A stretch of DNA of 64,000 nt from Citrobacter arsenatis (GCF_004353845.1 NZ_CP037864.1:3968001-4032000), one strand, 5' to 3'. Shown: positions 20,201-28,105, numbered from the stretch's first letter. Notes: a model not told the origin generated them from the sequence alone. Numbers and translations: made by a program.

Positions 20201-20405
20201 TCCTATTTTAATGACGTCGCTGGCTTTCATCCTCGGGGTTATTCCACTGGCAATAAGCGACGGCGCAGGCTCTGGCGCGCAAAATGCCGTCGGTACGGGC
20301 GTTATCGGTGGGATGCTGGCCGCGACCGTACTGGCTATCTATTTTGTTCCGCTATTCTTTGTTCTCGTTGAAAACATGTTGGCGCGATTTAAAGCACGGC
20401 GCTGA
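17289..20405 (+). CDS. mdtF: RND multidrug efflux pump MdtF
   Basis: 1038 residues, the size of an HAE1-type RND pump. It should work with MdtE and TolC to export drugs, bile salts and metabolic by-products using the proton gradient. Twelve membrane helices are expected, with TM1 at the start (MANFFIERPVFAWVLAIIMM), the paired proton-relay aspartates in GLLVDDAIVVVENVERII near residue 405, and a C-terminal TM block with GLLTTMGLSAKNAILIVEFA. The gene is intact and follows mdtE by 28 bases. A strong hairpin lies 12 bases past its stop. Identity to MdtF rather than AcrB is supported by the MdtE-like partner and slp neighbour. Confidence 0.93.
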   Translation: MANFFIERPVFAWVLAIIMMFTGGIAIMNLPIAQYPQIAPPTITISAAYPGADAKTVEDSVTQVIEQNMNGLDGLMYMSSTSDAAGNASIILTFKTGTSPDIAQVQVQNKLQLAMPSLPQEVQQQGISVDKSSSNILMVAGFISDNNSLSQYDIADYVASNIKDPLSRTAGVGSVQLFGSQYAMRIWLDPQKLDKYNLTPQDVITQLKVQNNQISGGQLGGMPQSADQQLNASIIVQTRLQTTDEFGKIFLKVQQDGSQVLLRDVARIELGAENYATVARYNGKPAAGIAIKLAAGANALETSQAVKQELNRLSAWFPASMKTVYPYDTTPFIEISIQGVFHTLIEAIILVFLVMYLFLQSFRATLIPTIAVPVVILGTFAILDVAGFSINTLTMFGMVLAIGLLVDDAIVVVENVERIIAEEHLSPKAATHKAMGQLQRALVGIAVVLSAVFMPMAFMSGATGEIFRQFSITLISSMLLSVFVAMSLTPALCAMLLKSHEGEKANTHILFTRFNHFMEKCTHHYTDSTRTLLRRTGRYMVVYLVIGAGMIVLFSRTPTSFLPEEDQGVFMTTAQLPSGSTMVNTSKVLGEITDYYLTKEQKNVASVFTVGGFGFSGQGQNNGLAFISLKPWSERVGEENSVTAIIRRAMMALSTINNAVVYPFNLPAVAELGTASGFDMELLDNGNLGHEKMMQARNELLALASQSSGEVDGVRPNGLEDTPMFRIHVNARKAEAMGVALSDINQTISTAFGSRYVNDFLNQGRVKKVYVQADTPFRMLPDNINHWYVRNASGAMTPLSAYSSTEWTYGSPRLERYNGQPAMEILGQPVEGKSSGDAMKFMASLINKLPAGVGYAWTGLSYQEALSTNQAPMLYGISLIVVFLALAALYESWSIPFSVMLVVPIGVVGALLATDLRGLSNDVYFQVGLLTTMGLSAKNAILIVEFAVEIMQKEGKAPLEAAVEAAQMRLRPILMTSLAFILGVIPLAISDGAGSGAQNAVGTGVIGGMLAATVLAIYFVPLFFVLVENMLARFKARR

Positions 20406-20416
20406 TTCCCTGCCCT

Positions 20417-20448
20417 ATCCCTGGGATAAAGCAATCAATCCCAGGGAT
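20417..20448 (+). terminator. Strong dyad after mdtF
   Basis: ATCCCTGGGAT at 20417-20427 pairs perfectly with ATCCCAGGGAT at 20438-20448 around a 10-base loop, starting 12 bases past the mdtF stop. It lacks an adjacent T-run, so it may be a processing/stability hairpin rather than a classical terminator. Confidence 0.5.
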
Positions 20449-20486
20449 GGCACTTCACTGATGAGTTCTACGGTTAATGGCAGGTA

Positions 20487-20518
20487 CTGCTATCCAGCGA
20501 GTTTCTCGTGGATAGCAG
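20487..20518. other. Second long hairpin between mdtF and hdeB
   Basis: CTGCTATCCA at 20487-20496 pairs with TGGATAGCAG at 20509-20518, and the interior CGAG/CTCG continues the stem after one bulged G to a TTT loop, giving 14 base pairs. It lies between converging genes without a T-run on either side. Confidence 0.55.
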
Positions 20519-20614
20519 GATAAACATGACGCGGATTTTTTCTTGTAGAGGTACAACTGGGGTAGGTACAGAGGTTGCCAGTTCTAACAAATGCCAGGCT
20601 ATCACAACGGTTAA

Positions 20615-20941
20615 TCAATAGTGCAGACCGGAACCCTTAAGATTTACGGCCAGTTCGCCCAATTTAGTATCAGGATGGCGATGACACATTTTAATCATTT
20701 TCGGTACAGCGACCGTTTCCACCTCATGCAGTGGAACATAATCATCACCTTTAAAGTCCGAATTTTTATTCACAATCACAAAGGCAATTGCTGTCATGTA
20801 TTGCCGACTCATATCAGCGAATTCTTTACAGGTCATGTCCTGTGGCGCCGCTTCCGTTGCCTGCGTAGCAAAAGCACGGCTCATCGGCACCATAACAGAG
20901 GTAATAAGAATAACTGCAGAAACAACCAATTTAATATTCAC
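20615..20941 (-). CDS. hdeB: HdeB-like periplasmic acid chaperone
   Basis: 108 residues from a GTG at 20941, the same length as E. coli HdeB. A signal peptide (cleavage near SRAFA) precedes a small domain with the HdeA/B signature: DMTCKEF, a second cysteine in MIKMCHRHP that should form the disulfide, FKGDDYV and VPKMI between them. HdeB-type proteins unfold at low pH and hold periplasmic clients. An upstream ATG at 20962 would add seven residues before the signal peptide; GGAG 6 bases before the GTG decides the start. It follows the hdeD-like gene by 20 bases. No separate hdeA is visible. HdeB-like rather than HdeA-like is judged from the cysteine-flanking residues. Confidence 0.78.
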   Translation of the reverse strand: MNIKLVVSAVILITSVMVPMSRAFATQATEAAPQDMTCKEFADMSRQYMTAIAFVIVNKNSDFKGDDYVPLHEVETVAVPKMIKMCHRHPDTKLGELAVNLKGSGLHY

Positions 20942-20961
20942 AATGCACTCCAGAGGTAGCA

Positions 20962-21558
20962 TTAATTTTTATCGACGAGTTTACCAGTTTGTACTAACGT
21001 CGCATTTCTGCGCAGGCTGATAAAAGCCAACGAACTAAAGATCATCTCAACGCCAATAAAGATGGAGGTAAACACATAAGATCTGTCGGGATCCATATTC
21101 AGCCACACGGCAGCAATCAGCAGGTCAAAAATACCGATAAAAATATTCCATCCGTAGCCCGGACTGCGGAACAATTTGACGCCAGAAGCAACCCGAAAAA
21201 TACCGCCGAGAATAAACAGGCAGCAAAAAACCATTGCCAATGAATTCATGCCTATCACAGGATTCTCAAGGAAACAGTACCCCAGCAGTAACCACGCGAT
21301 AGCAAAAAAGGCATAGGTAAATTTGGCTTTCAACTGCTTTTTACCCGCGCTAAACAGGCTATAGATAGAATAGAAACCGCACACCAGGAACATAAAACCT
21401 GTTGCATAGCTTAAATAAACACCAGCTGCAATTGGATAAATTAAACAGCAGATACCACAAATCAACAACAGTATCGCCATGATTGTGGCGTGTTTTTTAT
21501 AATGAACTAGCGTTTTTTCATTAAACGCTTTCAGGCTACGCTGATTAAAAACAAACAT
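20962..21558 (-). CDS. hdeD: HdeD-like acid-resistance membrane protein
   Basis: 198 residues with six predicted membrane helices and short loops, matching the HdeD (DUF308) family in length and layout (E. coli HdeD about 190). Motifs include LLLICGICCLIYPIAAG, YLLLG-like AWLLLGYCFLENP, and the ending GVEMIFSSLAFISLRR, close to the E. coli GIELIFSAASLFSFAS. HdeD supports acid resistance at high cell density; its mechanism is unknown. GGAGG 5 bases before the ATG at 21558 sets the start; a longer frame from 21615 has no ribosome site. It is followed by the hdeB-like gene and divergent from yfdX. E. coli has hdeD divergent from hdeAB, so the present order differs. Confidence 0.8.
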   Translation of the reverse strand: MFVFNQRSLKAFNEKTLVHYKKHATIMAILLLICGICCLIYPIAAGVYLSYATGFMFLVCGFYSIYSLFSAGKKQLKAKFTYAFFAIAWLLLGYCFLENPVIGMNSLAMVFCCLFILGGIFRVASGVKLFRSPGYGWNIFIGIFDLLIAAVWLNMDPDRSYVFTSIFIGVEMIFSSLAFISLRRNATLVQTGKLVDKN

Positions 21559-21700
21559 ACATCCTCCGTTACATAGAAACGCAATGTAACCTACTAATAA
21601 AAGAGTAATACTCACTTAAAACATATTACTTACAATAGAATGATATGACTTTCGCTCAGGATTCGTATATAAGAATAAAGGAATGCTGTTATCCGTATAA

Positions 21701-21734
21701 TCCTACACGTGTCAGACGTCTGACATCTGTAAGA
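21701..21734. promoter_or_regulatory. evgA box: Dyad with two EvgA-box-like halves, hdeD/yfdX divergent promoter
   Basis: A 34-base inverted repeat with 14 of 17 positions symmetrical is centred at 21717/21718. Its core TGTCAGACGTCTGACA (21710-21725) is a perfect 16-base palindrome. Each outer arm (TCCTACACGTGTCAGA and the reverse-strand TCTTACAGATGTCAGA) resembles the E. coli EvgA box TTCCTACA-N2-TGTAGGAA. It lies 105 bases before yfdX and 143 before hdeD, both acid-related genes, so EvgA probably binds here. Confidence 0.6.
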
Positions 21735-21838
21735 TTAAACGTTCATTATTTTATCCTGGCTCTGATTCCACTCATTTAACTTATTTAATATGCTTATTGC
21801 GTTTGGTGACATATGCCAACTTTATTCAGGAGAAAGTA

Positions 21839-22465
21839 ATGAAAAAGATTATTCTTGCGGGTCTGCTTGCAACCATGATGGGTTCAGCTCCGGTACTGGC
21901 AGCGACCACTACCACTTCGGCACAAACTGCTACCGCTAATGTACAAAAAGAAGCCGCTGATATTATGCAGGTTGCAGTACAAGGTGCAAATGCGATGCGT
22001 GATATTCAGCTCGCCCGTCTGGCGCTGTTTCATGGACAGCCTGATAGTGCTAAAAAATTAACCGATGACGCCGCTTCCCTGCTGGCAGGTGACAGCCACG
22101 ACTGGGCAAAATTTGTAAAGACTGCGCCTAAAGCCAAAATGATTGACGATCAGTACGTGATCATTAACGCGACTGTCGCGCTGTCAGAAGACTATATTGC
22201 CACTCCGGCCAAAGAATCCGCTATCAATACGGCGAATGGCAAAATGGCCAAAGGCGACTGGAAAGGTGCAGTGGATACCTTGCAACTGGCAGGTATCAAC
22301 GTGCTTCAGACCCAATACCTGATGCCTTTGAATCAGACTCGTAAAGCCGTTGCCAGCGCGCAGAAACTGCTGTCCTCTGGTAAATACTACGAAGCAAACC
22401 TTGTGTTAAAGGGTGCTGAAGAAGGCATTGTGATCGATAGCGAAATGCTGGGCGCAGGCCAGTAA
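21839..22465 (+). CDS. yfdX: YfdX family periplasmic protein
   Basis: 208 residues with a signal peptide (cleavage near VLAAT) and an all-helical mature domain rich in alanine and lysine, the YfdX family pattern (E. coli YfdX is 211). YfdX is an EvgA-activated periplasmic protein reported to act as a small stress chaperone. AGGAG 7 bases before the ATG at 21839 decides the start; an upstream ATG at 21797 would spoil the signal peptide. In E. coli yfdX lies next to the oxalate-related yfdWUVE genes and close to evgAS; here only yfdX remains, beside evgS. Confidence 0.92.
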   Translation: MKKIILAGLLATMMGSAPVLAATTTTSAQTATANVQKEAADIMQVAVQGANAMRDIQLARLALFHGQPDSAKKLTDDAASLLAGDSHDWAKFVKTAPKAKMIDDQYVIINATVALSEDYIATPAKESAINTANGKMAKGDWKGAVDTLQLAGINVLQTQYLMPLNQTRKAVASAQKLLSSGKYYEANLVLKGAEEGIVIDSEMLGAGQ

Positions 22466-22504
22466 TACTCAGCACTACGGAGTGTTGAACCAGGACTTCT
22501 CTCT

Positions 22505-22532
22505 CGATCGGGCAGCTACGGCTACCCGATCG
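22505..22532. terminator. Bidirectional hairpin between yfdX and evgS
   Basis: CGATCGGG at 22505-22512 pairs with CCCGATCG at 22525-22532, and AGC/GCT extends the stem inside. It lies between converging genes, 40 bases past yfdX and 7 past evgS, and could end both transcripts. No long T-run is present. Confidence 0.55.
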
Positions 22533-22538
22533 GGGGGG

Positions 22539-25500
22539 TTAATGGCTAATCAGACTGTCGATCTCAATCTCAATTTCCCGCATAACCGCAACTATCTTCT
22601 GTAATGCTTCCTGGCGTACAGCCAGAGGAAGACAGTCATGTCGCTTAGATTCAAAAGGTTCACACAGGTTTTGTAGCGCAGTGATACCCAGAATTTGCGC
22701 CGAGCCATGCAACCGGTGAAGAGCCCGTAAAAAGAGTTGAGGTTCATCTTGTACAACGGCTTTCTCAGCCGCCTGTAAATCGCTGAGCGTTGCTTCGCGA
22801 AATGTTTCGAGTATTTCATTCATTAAAGCGCGATCGCCGCCGGTATTTTCAGTCAGGACATTGAATTTCAAATGCCTGATTGCGCAAGGGGACGAATAAC
22901 CGGTTTCGATTTTACTCAATTCATGCGTCAGCGTCTGAATCGACACAGGCTTAAACAAACACAAATTCATCCCGTTTTGCAGACACCTATCGCGTGACTG
23001 CGGGAGCGCACTGGCCGTCAGTCCCCATATTTGTAAATGAGGCTGCTGACGACGCAACGAAGCCGCGAGATCAAACCCATCCTTCTTCGGCATATTCACA
23101 TCGGTAATCAACAGGTCATACGACTTTTTATTCAGTTTGGCTTCGGCTTCTTCACCATCACACGCTTCATCCACGCTGTAACCAATGGCGTTCAACTGTC
23201 GCTTAAGCAGCAGACGATTTGTTGGGTTGTCGTCTGCAATCAAAATAGACAGACACGGTAGCGGCAACCTAGCACCAGGCGTGTCGCTATCCGGTACAAT
23301 TGATTGACGGGCAGTCTCCACCGGCAATGTGATGGTAAACGTAGTTCCTTGCGTCAGGATGCTCCTCAATTCCAGCGTACCGCCCATTAGCGTCACCAGC
23401 TCTTTGCAGATAAATAACCCCAGACCGGAACCTGTTTGTTGACGCCCGCAGCGCCCCTGGGCGTAACGATGAAACAGCCCTGCCTGCTCCTCTTCACTTA
23501 TCCCACAACCTGTGTCGCTAATAACAATGGTCAGGGTACCGTGATTCTCCCCGTCAGGCGTCAAACGCGCCGTCACGTGAATACTGCCCTGTTCGGTAAA
23601 CTTCAGCGCATTGCCCACCAGGTTAGTGAGAATTTGCCGCAAAGCCTGCTGATCGACAAAGACCCGCTCGTTTGCCGGCAACTGGCTAGCGCAAGCAAGC
23701 GTAATGCCTTTTTGTCTGGCTAAGGCATCGAAAGAGTGGCACTGCAATTCAATGAGCTGTGAGAGATCCGTCCATTGCGGCACAACCTGGTATTTGCCAG
23801 ACTCAATTTTATCCACGTCCAGAATCTTACCGATCAGCCCAAGCAATGACTGGGCCGTCGCCCCGGTAAGGGCTATCGCCTCTTTTCGCTGCGCCGGACT
23901 GAGTTCTGAACTCGACAGTAATTCCACAAAGCCCACAATCGAGCTTACAGGGGTACGCAATTCATGGCTCATGCTTGCAAGAAAGCGACTTTTGGCCTTT
24001 GTTGCTTCAATCGCCTTGTTCTTTTCGATCTCCAGCTCTTGAGACAATGCCTCTTTGAGATGAAGCTGCTCTTCCAATAACCGCTGCGATTGTTTTCTTT
24101 TATTCACCTCACGGGAAAGTGAAATCCCCCAGATCAGGCTAATCGCAATCAGCAGCAGCGCAAACACCACCAGTTGATAGAACTGTTTGCTATATCGACT
24201 CCATAAATCGACCTGCGTATTGGAAATTTTCGACCACTTCTCCGTCATCTGCAAAATTTCACGTGGCGGTATGGCCTGTAGCGCTTTATCGATAACAGAC
24301 TTCAACACAGGCTCATGGGGGGAAACCGCAAAACTTACCGACGCTCCAGGCATATCCGGAAGCCTAAAAAAGTGCATATTTTTCTGGTAGTAATGATCGA
24401 CCATATACCTTGCCGACAATTCGGTAGCGATTGCCGCGTCAACCTTGCCTTCCTTAAGCATGGTCATTGCGACGCCGCCAGTATCAGCACTCACCCAGGT
24501 GGCCCGCGGGTAGCGTTGTTTCAGGTCACTTTCCAACACATGCCCAGCGGGCAACGCAATACGGATGGGTTTGTTCAGTAGCGAGTCGGCTGTTTCCTCG
24601 CGGGAAGTAATCATCACAAATGCAACATTCATCAGCGGATCGCTAAAAGTCGAATTGTGCAGATTTTGATTCGTCAGGGTGATAGTGGGATACATATCCC
24701 AGCGTTCGCTGCTTATTTGTTTCATCTGTTCACTTTTGGAATCAGCTAAAACAGGTTCAAAATCAAGCCCCGTTTGCAGATGAATAATATTCAGCATATC
24801 GCCAAGAATACCACGTAATTCACCACTGCGATCGACAAGCGTATAGGGCGGGTAATCTGGATTGATCAAAATGCGAATAGTATGCTTCTTCTTCAGCCAC
24901 GCTTTTTCCTGAGCAGTAAAGGGTATAGGCGCATTCAGATAGGCGAGGTTGCCGCGGTTCAGCCAGTTCTGCATGACCTGCATATGAATTTCATTACTGA
25001 TTGACGTAATAAAACCATCCAGAATATTCCTTAATACCGGCTGATCTTCCTTAACCACAAAATAATTATATTGTTCTTGTTTATCAAAGTAGTGCGTAAT
25101 AACCAGCGATTGTGAAAAATATCGAGAGATACAATGACTGCTGGTAATATTGTTACCAATATAATATTGGTTATCGTTATTCACTACCGACGCCATGGCC
25201 TGGTACTCGTCGTCGTAAAATGAGACTTTAGCCTCAGGGAAAGCCTCCTGGATAACATCGATAAACGGACAATCCCGCACGCATGCGACGCTAACCTGAT
25301 GGTCCGAGGTCAGCGGCAGCATGGTGTTTTTTAGCGAAGTCACAAGCGTTGGCCACGTTGTCAGCAATGCCGAAGTGCGCAATAAATTCCCACCTACATC
25401 CTGGCGCCTTGAAAGCTGGGTTATCAACGTATCAACATCATTACTGGCGAGAGCGGCAAGCGCTTCTTGCTCATTATCATACTGCTTTATAACAATTTTT

Positions 25501-25781
25501 AGATTGAGGTTCTTCTGCATTAGCGCAAGATAGTCCGCGTTGACTCCCCGGTAATATTCACCGCTATTTTGATAAACAATAGGGGAGACTTCCGGTAACC
25601 AGGTACCCACAACCAAGGTTTTTTTATGTGCTAACCAGTTTGTTTCTTCCCTGTTCAAGCTGATATTTTGTACTGAGGTATTATAGTTACTTTTTAGCTC
25701 AACCTGCCGAGCTGAGCTTACACCCGTAGACAACCCGATGGTAAATATGACCATCAAAAAAATAAACAAGCGTTCCAGCAT
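22539..25781 (-). CDS. evgS: Hybrid sensor kinase EvgS lacking the PAS domain
   Basis: 1080 residues; E. coli EvgS has 1197. Order: signal peptide, two periplasmic solute-binding-type domains (about 45-285 and 290-530), one membrane helix (about 535-560), short coiled coil, histidine-kinase domain with His606 (SMSHELRTP), ATPase motifs (NALKF, DTGCG, GSGLGLF), receiver with Asp894 (ITDVNMP), and HPt domain with His1025 (RLHGSAQ). The four-step phosphorelay is intact. In E. coli a PAS domain separates the membrane helix from the kinase; here the coiled coil joins directly to EIEKNKAIEATKAKS, so about 110 residues are absent. It senses acid and alkali metals in E. coli and phosphorylates EvgA. 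It follows evgA by four bases. Confidence 0.93.
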   Translation of the reverse strand: MLERLFIFLMVIFTIGLSTGVSSARQVELKSNYNTSVQNISLNREETNWLAHKKTLVVGTWLPEVSPIVYQNSGEYYRGVNADYLALMQKNLNLKIVIKQYDNEQEALAALASNDVDTLITQLSRRQDVGGNLLRTSALLTTWPTLVTSLKNTMLPLTSDHQVSVACVRDCPFIDVIQEAFPEAKVSFYDDEYQAMASVVNNDNQYYIGNNITSSHCISRYFSQSLVITHYFDKQEQYNYFVVKEDQPVLRNILDGFITSISNEIHMQVMQNWLNRGNLAYLNAPIPFTAQEKAWLKKKHTIRILINPDYPPYTLVDRSGELRGILGDMLNIIHLQTGLDFEPVLADSKSEQMKQISSERWDMYPTITLTNQNLHNSTFSDPLMNVAFVMITSREETADSLLNKPIRIALPAGHVLESDLKQRYPRATWVSADTGGVAMTMLKEGKVDAAIATELSARYMVDHYYQKNMHFFRLPDMPGASVSFAVSPHEPVLKSVIDKALQAIPPREILQMTEKWSKISNTQVDLWSRYSKQFYQLVVFALLLIAISLIWGISLSREVNKRKQSQRLLEEQLHLKEALSQELEIEKNKAIEATKAKSRFLASMSHELRTPVSSIVGFVELLSSSELSPAQRKEAIALTGATAQSLLGLIGKILDVDKIESGKYQVVPQWTDLSQLIELQCHSFDALARQKGITLACASQLPANERVFVDQQALRQILTNLVGNALKFTEQGSIHVTARLTPDGENHGTLTIVISDTGCGISEEEQAGLFHRYAQGRCGRQQTGSGLGLFICKELVTLMGGTLELRSILTQGTTFTITLPVETARQSIVPDSDTPGARLPLPCLSILIADDNPTNRLLLKRQLNAIGYSVDEACDGEEAEAKLNKKSYDLLITDVNMPKKDGFDLAASLRRQQPHLQIWGLTASALPQSRDRCLQNGMNLCLFKPVSIQTLTHELSKIETGYSSPCAIRHLKFNVLTENTGGDRALMNEILETFREATLSDLQAAEKAVVQDEPQLFLRALHRLHGSAQILGITALQNLCEPFESKRHDCLPLAVRQEALQKIVAVMREIEIEIDSLISH

Positions 25782-25785
25782 TACT

Positions 25786-26400
25786 CTATCCTATTTTATT
25801 TCTCTGCGCGTAATCATAAATTTCCATTAATGATGAGCAATCTAATTTCTCCATCAAACGGCTTTTATAGGTACTTACCGTTTTATTACTGATGTTCATT
25901 TTGCTGGCAATAGTGCTGTAATCCATACCGTTAAGAATATAGCGCAACACTCTCATCTCCTGAGTCGACAACGTATCAAGCTTATCCTGCTCGCTGACCG
26001 ATGCCCCCGTAAAATGCTCAAGCGAAAAAGGGAAATAGCTATAACCATTTTTAGCGGCTTCGATTGCGGCAAGAATATTATTCATACCTTCTTTTTTACT
26101 CACAAACCCGTTAGCACCGTATTCGGCGCTACGTTTGCCGTAGAAAAATTCATTTTTTGCTGAAATGATAATGATTACGCCAGCGTAGTGCCGCTTTCTC
26201 AGTTGCTCCAGCACTTCGATGCCGCTAATACCCGGAATATCCACATCAATAATCAGCAGCTCCGGCTTCATTTTTTCAACGGTTTGAACCACTTGCTCCC
26301 CACTGTCGAGCTCGGTGGTTACGGTAATGCCATTAGTATCGAGTAGGTTGCGGATGGCTATGCGGGCCAATGGGTGATCGTCAACGATTATCGCGTTCAT
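25786..26400 (-). CDS. evgA: Response regulator EvgA
   Basis: 204 residues, identical in length to E. coli EvgA and similar throughout. The receiver domain has Asp7-Asp8, the phospho-acceptor Asp52 (LLIIDVDIPG) and the conserved late Lys (VSKKEG). The C-terminal LuxR/NarL-type helix-turn-helix is at about 140-200 (LSTQEMRVLRYILNGMDYSTIASKMNISNKTVSTYKSRLMEKL). It is the output partner of EvgS and activates acid-resistance and efflux genes, in E. coli including yfdX, ydeP and emrKY. A near-perfect EvgA box lies 239 bases upstream of its ATG, suggesting autoregulation. emrKY, which is divergent from evgA in E. coli, is absent. Confidence 0.95.
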   Translation of the reverse strand: MNAIIVDDHPLARIAIRNLLDTNGITVTTELDSGEQVVQTVEKMKPELLIIDVDIPGISGIEVLEQLRKRHYAGVIIIISAKNEFFYGKRSAEYGANGFVSKKEGMNNILAAIEAAKNGYSYFPFSLEHFTGASVSEQDKLDTLSTQEMRVLRYILNGMDYSTIASKMNISNKTVSTYKSRLMEKLDCSSLMEIYDYAQRNKIG

Positions 26401-26818
26401 TGCGTATAAGAATCCCGATAAATAAAGAGAGGCGATGGCTATAGAGCAGGTGAGTCTGCAATATTATTGATTTAAAAACATAAGACTTTAGGTCGCAAAT
26501 TCTAACATAGCCATGCGTGTATTTTATGCTTTTTTCATAATCCAGATGAATTAATCATAAAAACAACATTTAGATTTACAATAATTAAACCTTGAGCCTT
26601 TCTATTGATCAAATCATTAACACATTATAGAGGGAATATTCCTACACATGTAGGATTGGCCTTTCATTTATTATGGTTAATTCTCACTAAGGGGCGAATA
26701 GAATTGCAGTGGTAACTGTACACCTGGCGGGAAATTCAGTTATTGCGAGTAATTAAACGCTGATGCCCATCAATCCCTGTGGCCCTGAAATAGCAGAGCC
26801 ACAAGAGATCGCCATTAA
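26401..26818. other. Intergenic region evgA to MFS gene
   Basis: This AT-rich 418-base gap holds the evgA leader and an EvgA box (26639-26656). A weak hairpin after the MFS gene (TGTGGC at 26778 with GCCACA ending 26803) may end that operon. I see no convincing small gene. Confidence 0.6.
26639..26656. promoter_or_regulatory. evgA box: EvgA box upstream of evgA
   Basis: TTCCTACACATGTAGGAT matches the E. coli EvgA box TTCCTACA-N2-TGTAGGAA at every fixed position but the last. Standing 239 bases before evgA, it supports positive autoregulation of evgAS as in E. coli. Confidence 0.8.
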
Positions 26819-28105
26819 TCAGGCTTTACTGGGCAATGCCTCTACTGCGTGCGAACTTTTCACGGTTAGCGTAACGACGGCAGAACATAACAGCGCGGCA
26901 ATCATAAAGATAAAGGCGCTGTTATAACTTCCATTGCTGCTTTGAATCAGCCAGCCGATAATAGGTGCTGAAACAACCCCCGCCATTTGGCCGCCAAAGT
27001 TAACGATACCGGATGCCCGCCCCATGATATTACTGGGGATAGTATCCATCAGAATACCCCAGAATGTCGCCATAGCGAAGAACATGAACAGGGCTGAAAT
27101 ACACTGATAAACCACCGCCATATCTGCACTGCTCACGCTGAAAGTCAGATACAGGAAACCCGCGGCAATAATAGAGGTTACGACATACAGCGTTTTACGC
27201 TGTGGTTTGAACTTATCTGAGCAATAACCGCCTATTAACGTTCCGCCTGCACCAAACAGAAAGGGAATGGCTGCCATGACGCCGGTTTTTGCCAGAGAAA
27301 ATTCACGTACGGTGATCAGGTAGCTTGGCAACCAGGTTGAAAAGCCCCAGAAGGTGATATCAAATAAAAACCAGATACTTGCCATTTGCCAGAGCACCGG
27401 CATTTTGAGTACATCCTTAAACGCGATAGCGCTGGTGTTTTGCAGACTACCCTGCTCGTCAGCAGCCAGCTCCGCCAGATCCTGCTGCGTAATGGCAGGA
27501 TGATCTTTCGGGTTGTCACGCGTAAATAAATAGATACCTGCGGCGATAAACAAACCAGGAATACCCAGCACGATAAAGACCATGTGCCAGCCAAAGGCCC
27601 CGATAATACTTGCTGCTACCACTACCGCCAGTGCAGGGCCTAAGGTGTTTACCGTGGATTGGATCGCCGTGGCGCGGCCGCGCTCTTTCGACGGGAAATA
27701 GGTTGAAATCATCTTCCAGGAAGCCGACGGGAAGCAACCTTCACCTACACCAAAGAAGAAGCGAACGGCCAGCATCAGCGGCAGCGTCAACACCGCGCCG
27801 GTTAAGCTGGTGAAAACAGACCACCAGGCAATACCGATGGCCATGATTTTGCGCGAACCAAACTTATCCGCCAGTAAACCGCCGGGAATTTGAAATGCAG
27901 CATAACCAATAAAAAAGGCGCTAATAATTAACCCTTGCTGAGTCGTATCCAGATTTAAATCTTTGCCGATATAAGGGAGCGAAACGCTCATGACCATTCT
28001 GTCGAGAAAAGAGAGCAGCCACGCCAGCCAGATCAATGTCAGGACGGTATACCTTGCTTTCCAGGTCTTTGGTTTACCTGAAGGTAAAGACGTTTGTAGG
28101 TTCAT
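26819..28105 (-). CDS. MFS transporter, anion:cation symporter (ExuT/GudP) family
   Basis: 428 residues with 12 predicted membrane helices. Helix 1 carries the family motif WLLSFLDRMVMSVSLPYI, and the MFS loop 2-3 motif reads GGLLADKFGSRK. The ACS family moves organic anions such as hexuronates, glucarate and some amino-acid derivatives with protons. It is the last gene of a leftward operon with D-aminoacylase, an M20 hydrolase and diaminopropionate ammonia-lyase (78 bases after the aminoacylase ATG side), so an acylated or anionic amino acid is the likely cargo; that is inference. Confidence 0.85.
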   Translation of the reverse strand: MNLQTSLPSGKPKTWKARYTVLTLIWLAWLLSFLDRMVMSVSLPYIGKDLNLDTTQQGLIISAFFIGYAAFQIPGGLLADKFGSRKIMAIGIAWWSVFTSLTGAVLTLPLMLAVRFFFGVGEGCFPSASWKMISTYFPSKERGRATAIQSTVNTLGPALAVVVAASIIGAFGWHMVFIVLGIPGLFIAAGIYLFTRDNPKDHPAITQQDLAELAADEQGSLQNTSAIAFKDVLKMPVLWQMASIWFLFDITFWGFSTWLPSYLITVREFSLAKTGVMAAIPFLFGAGGTLIGGYCSDKFKPQRKTLYVVTSIIAAGFLYLTFSVSSADMAVVYQCISALFMFFAMATFWGILMDTIPSNIMGRASGIVNFGGQMAGVVSAPIIGWLIQSSNGSYNSAFIFMIAALLCSAVVTLTVKSSHAVEALPSKA

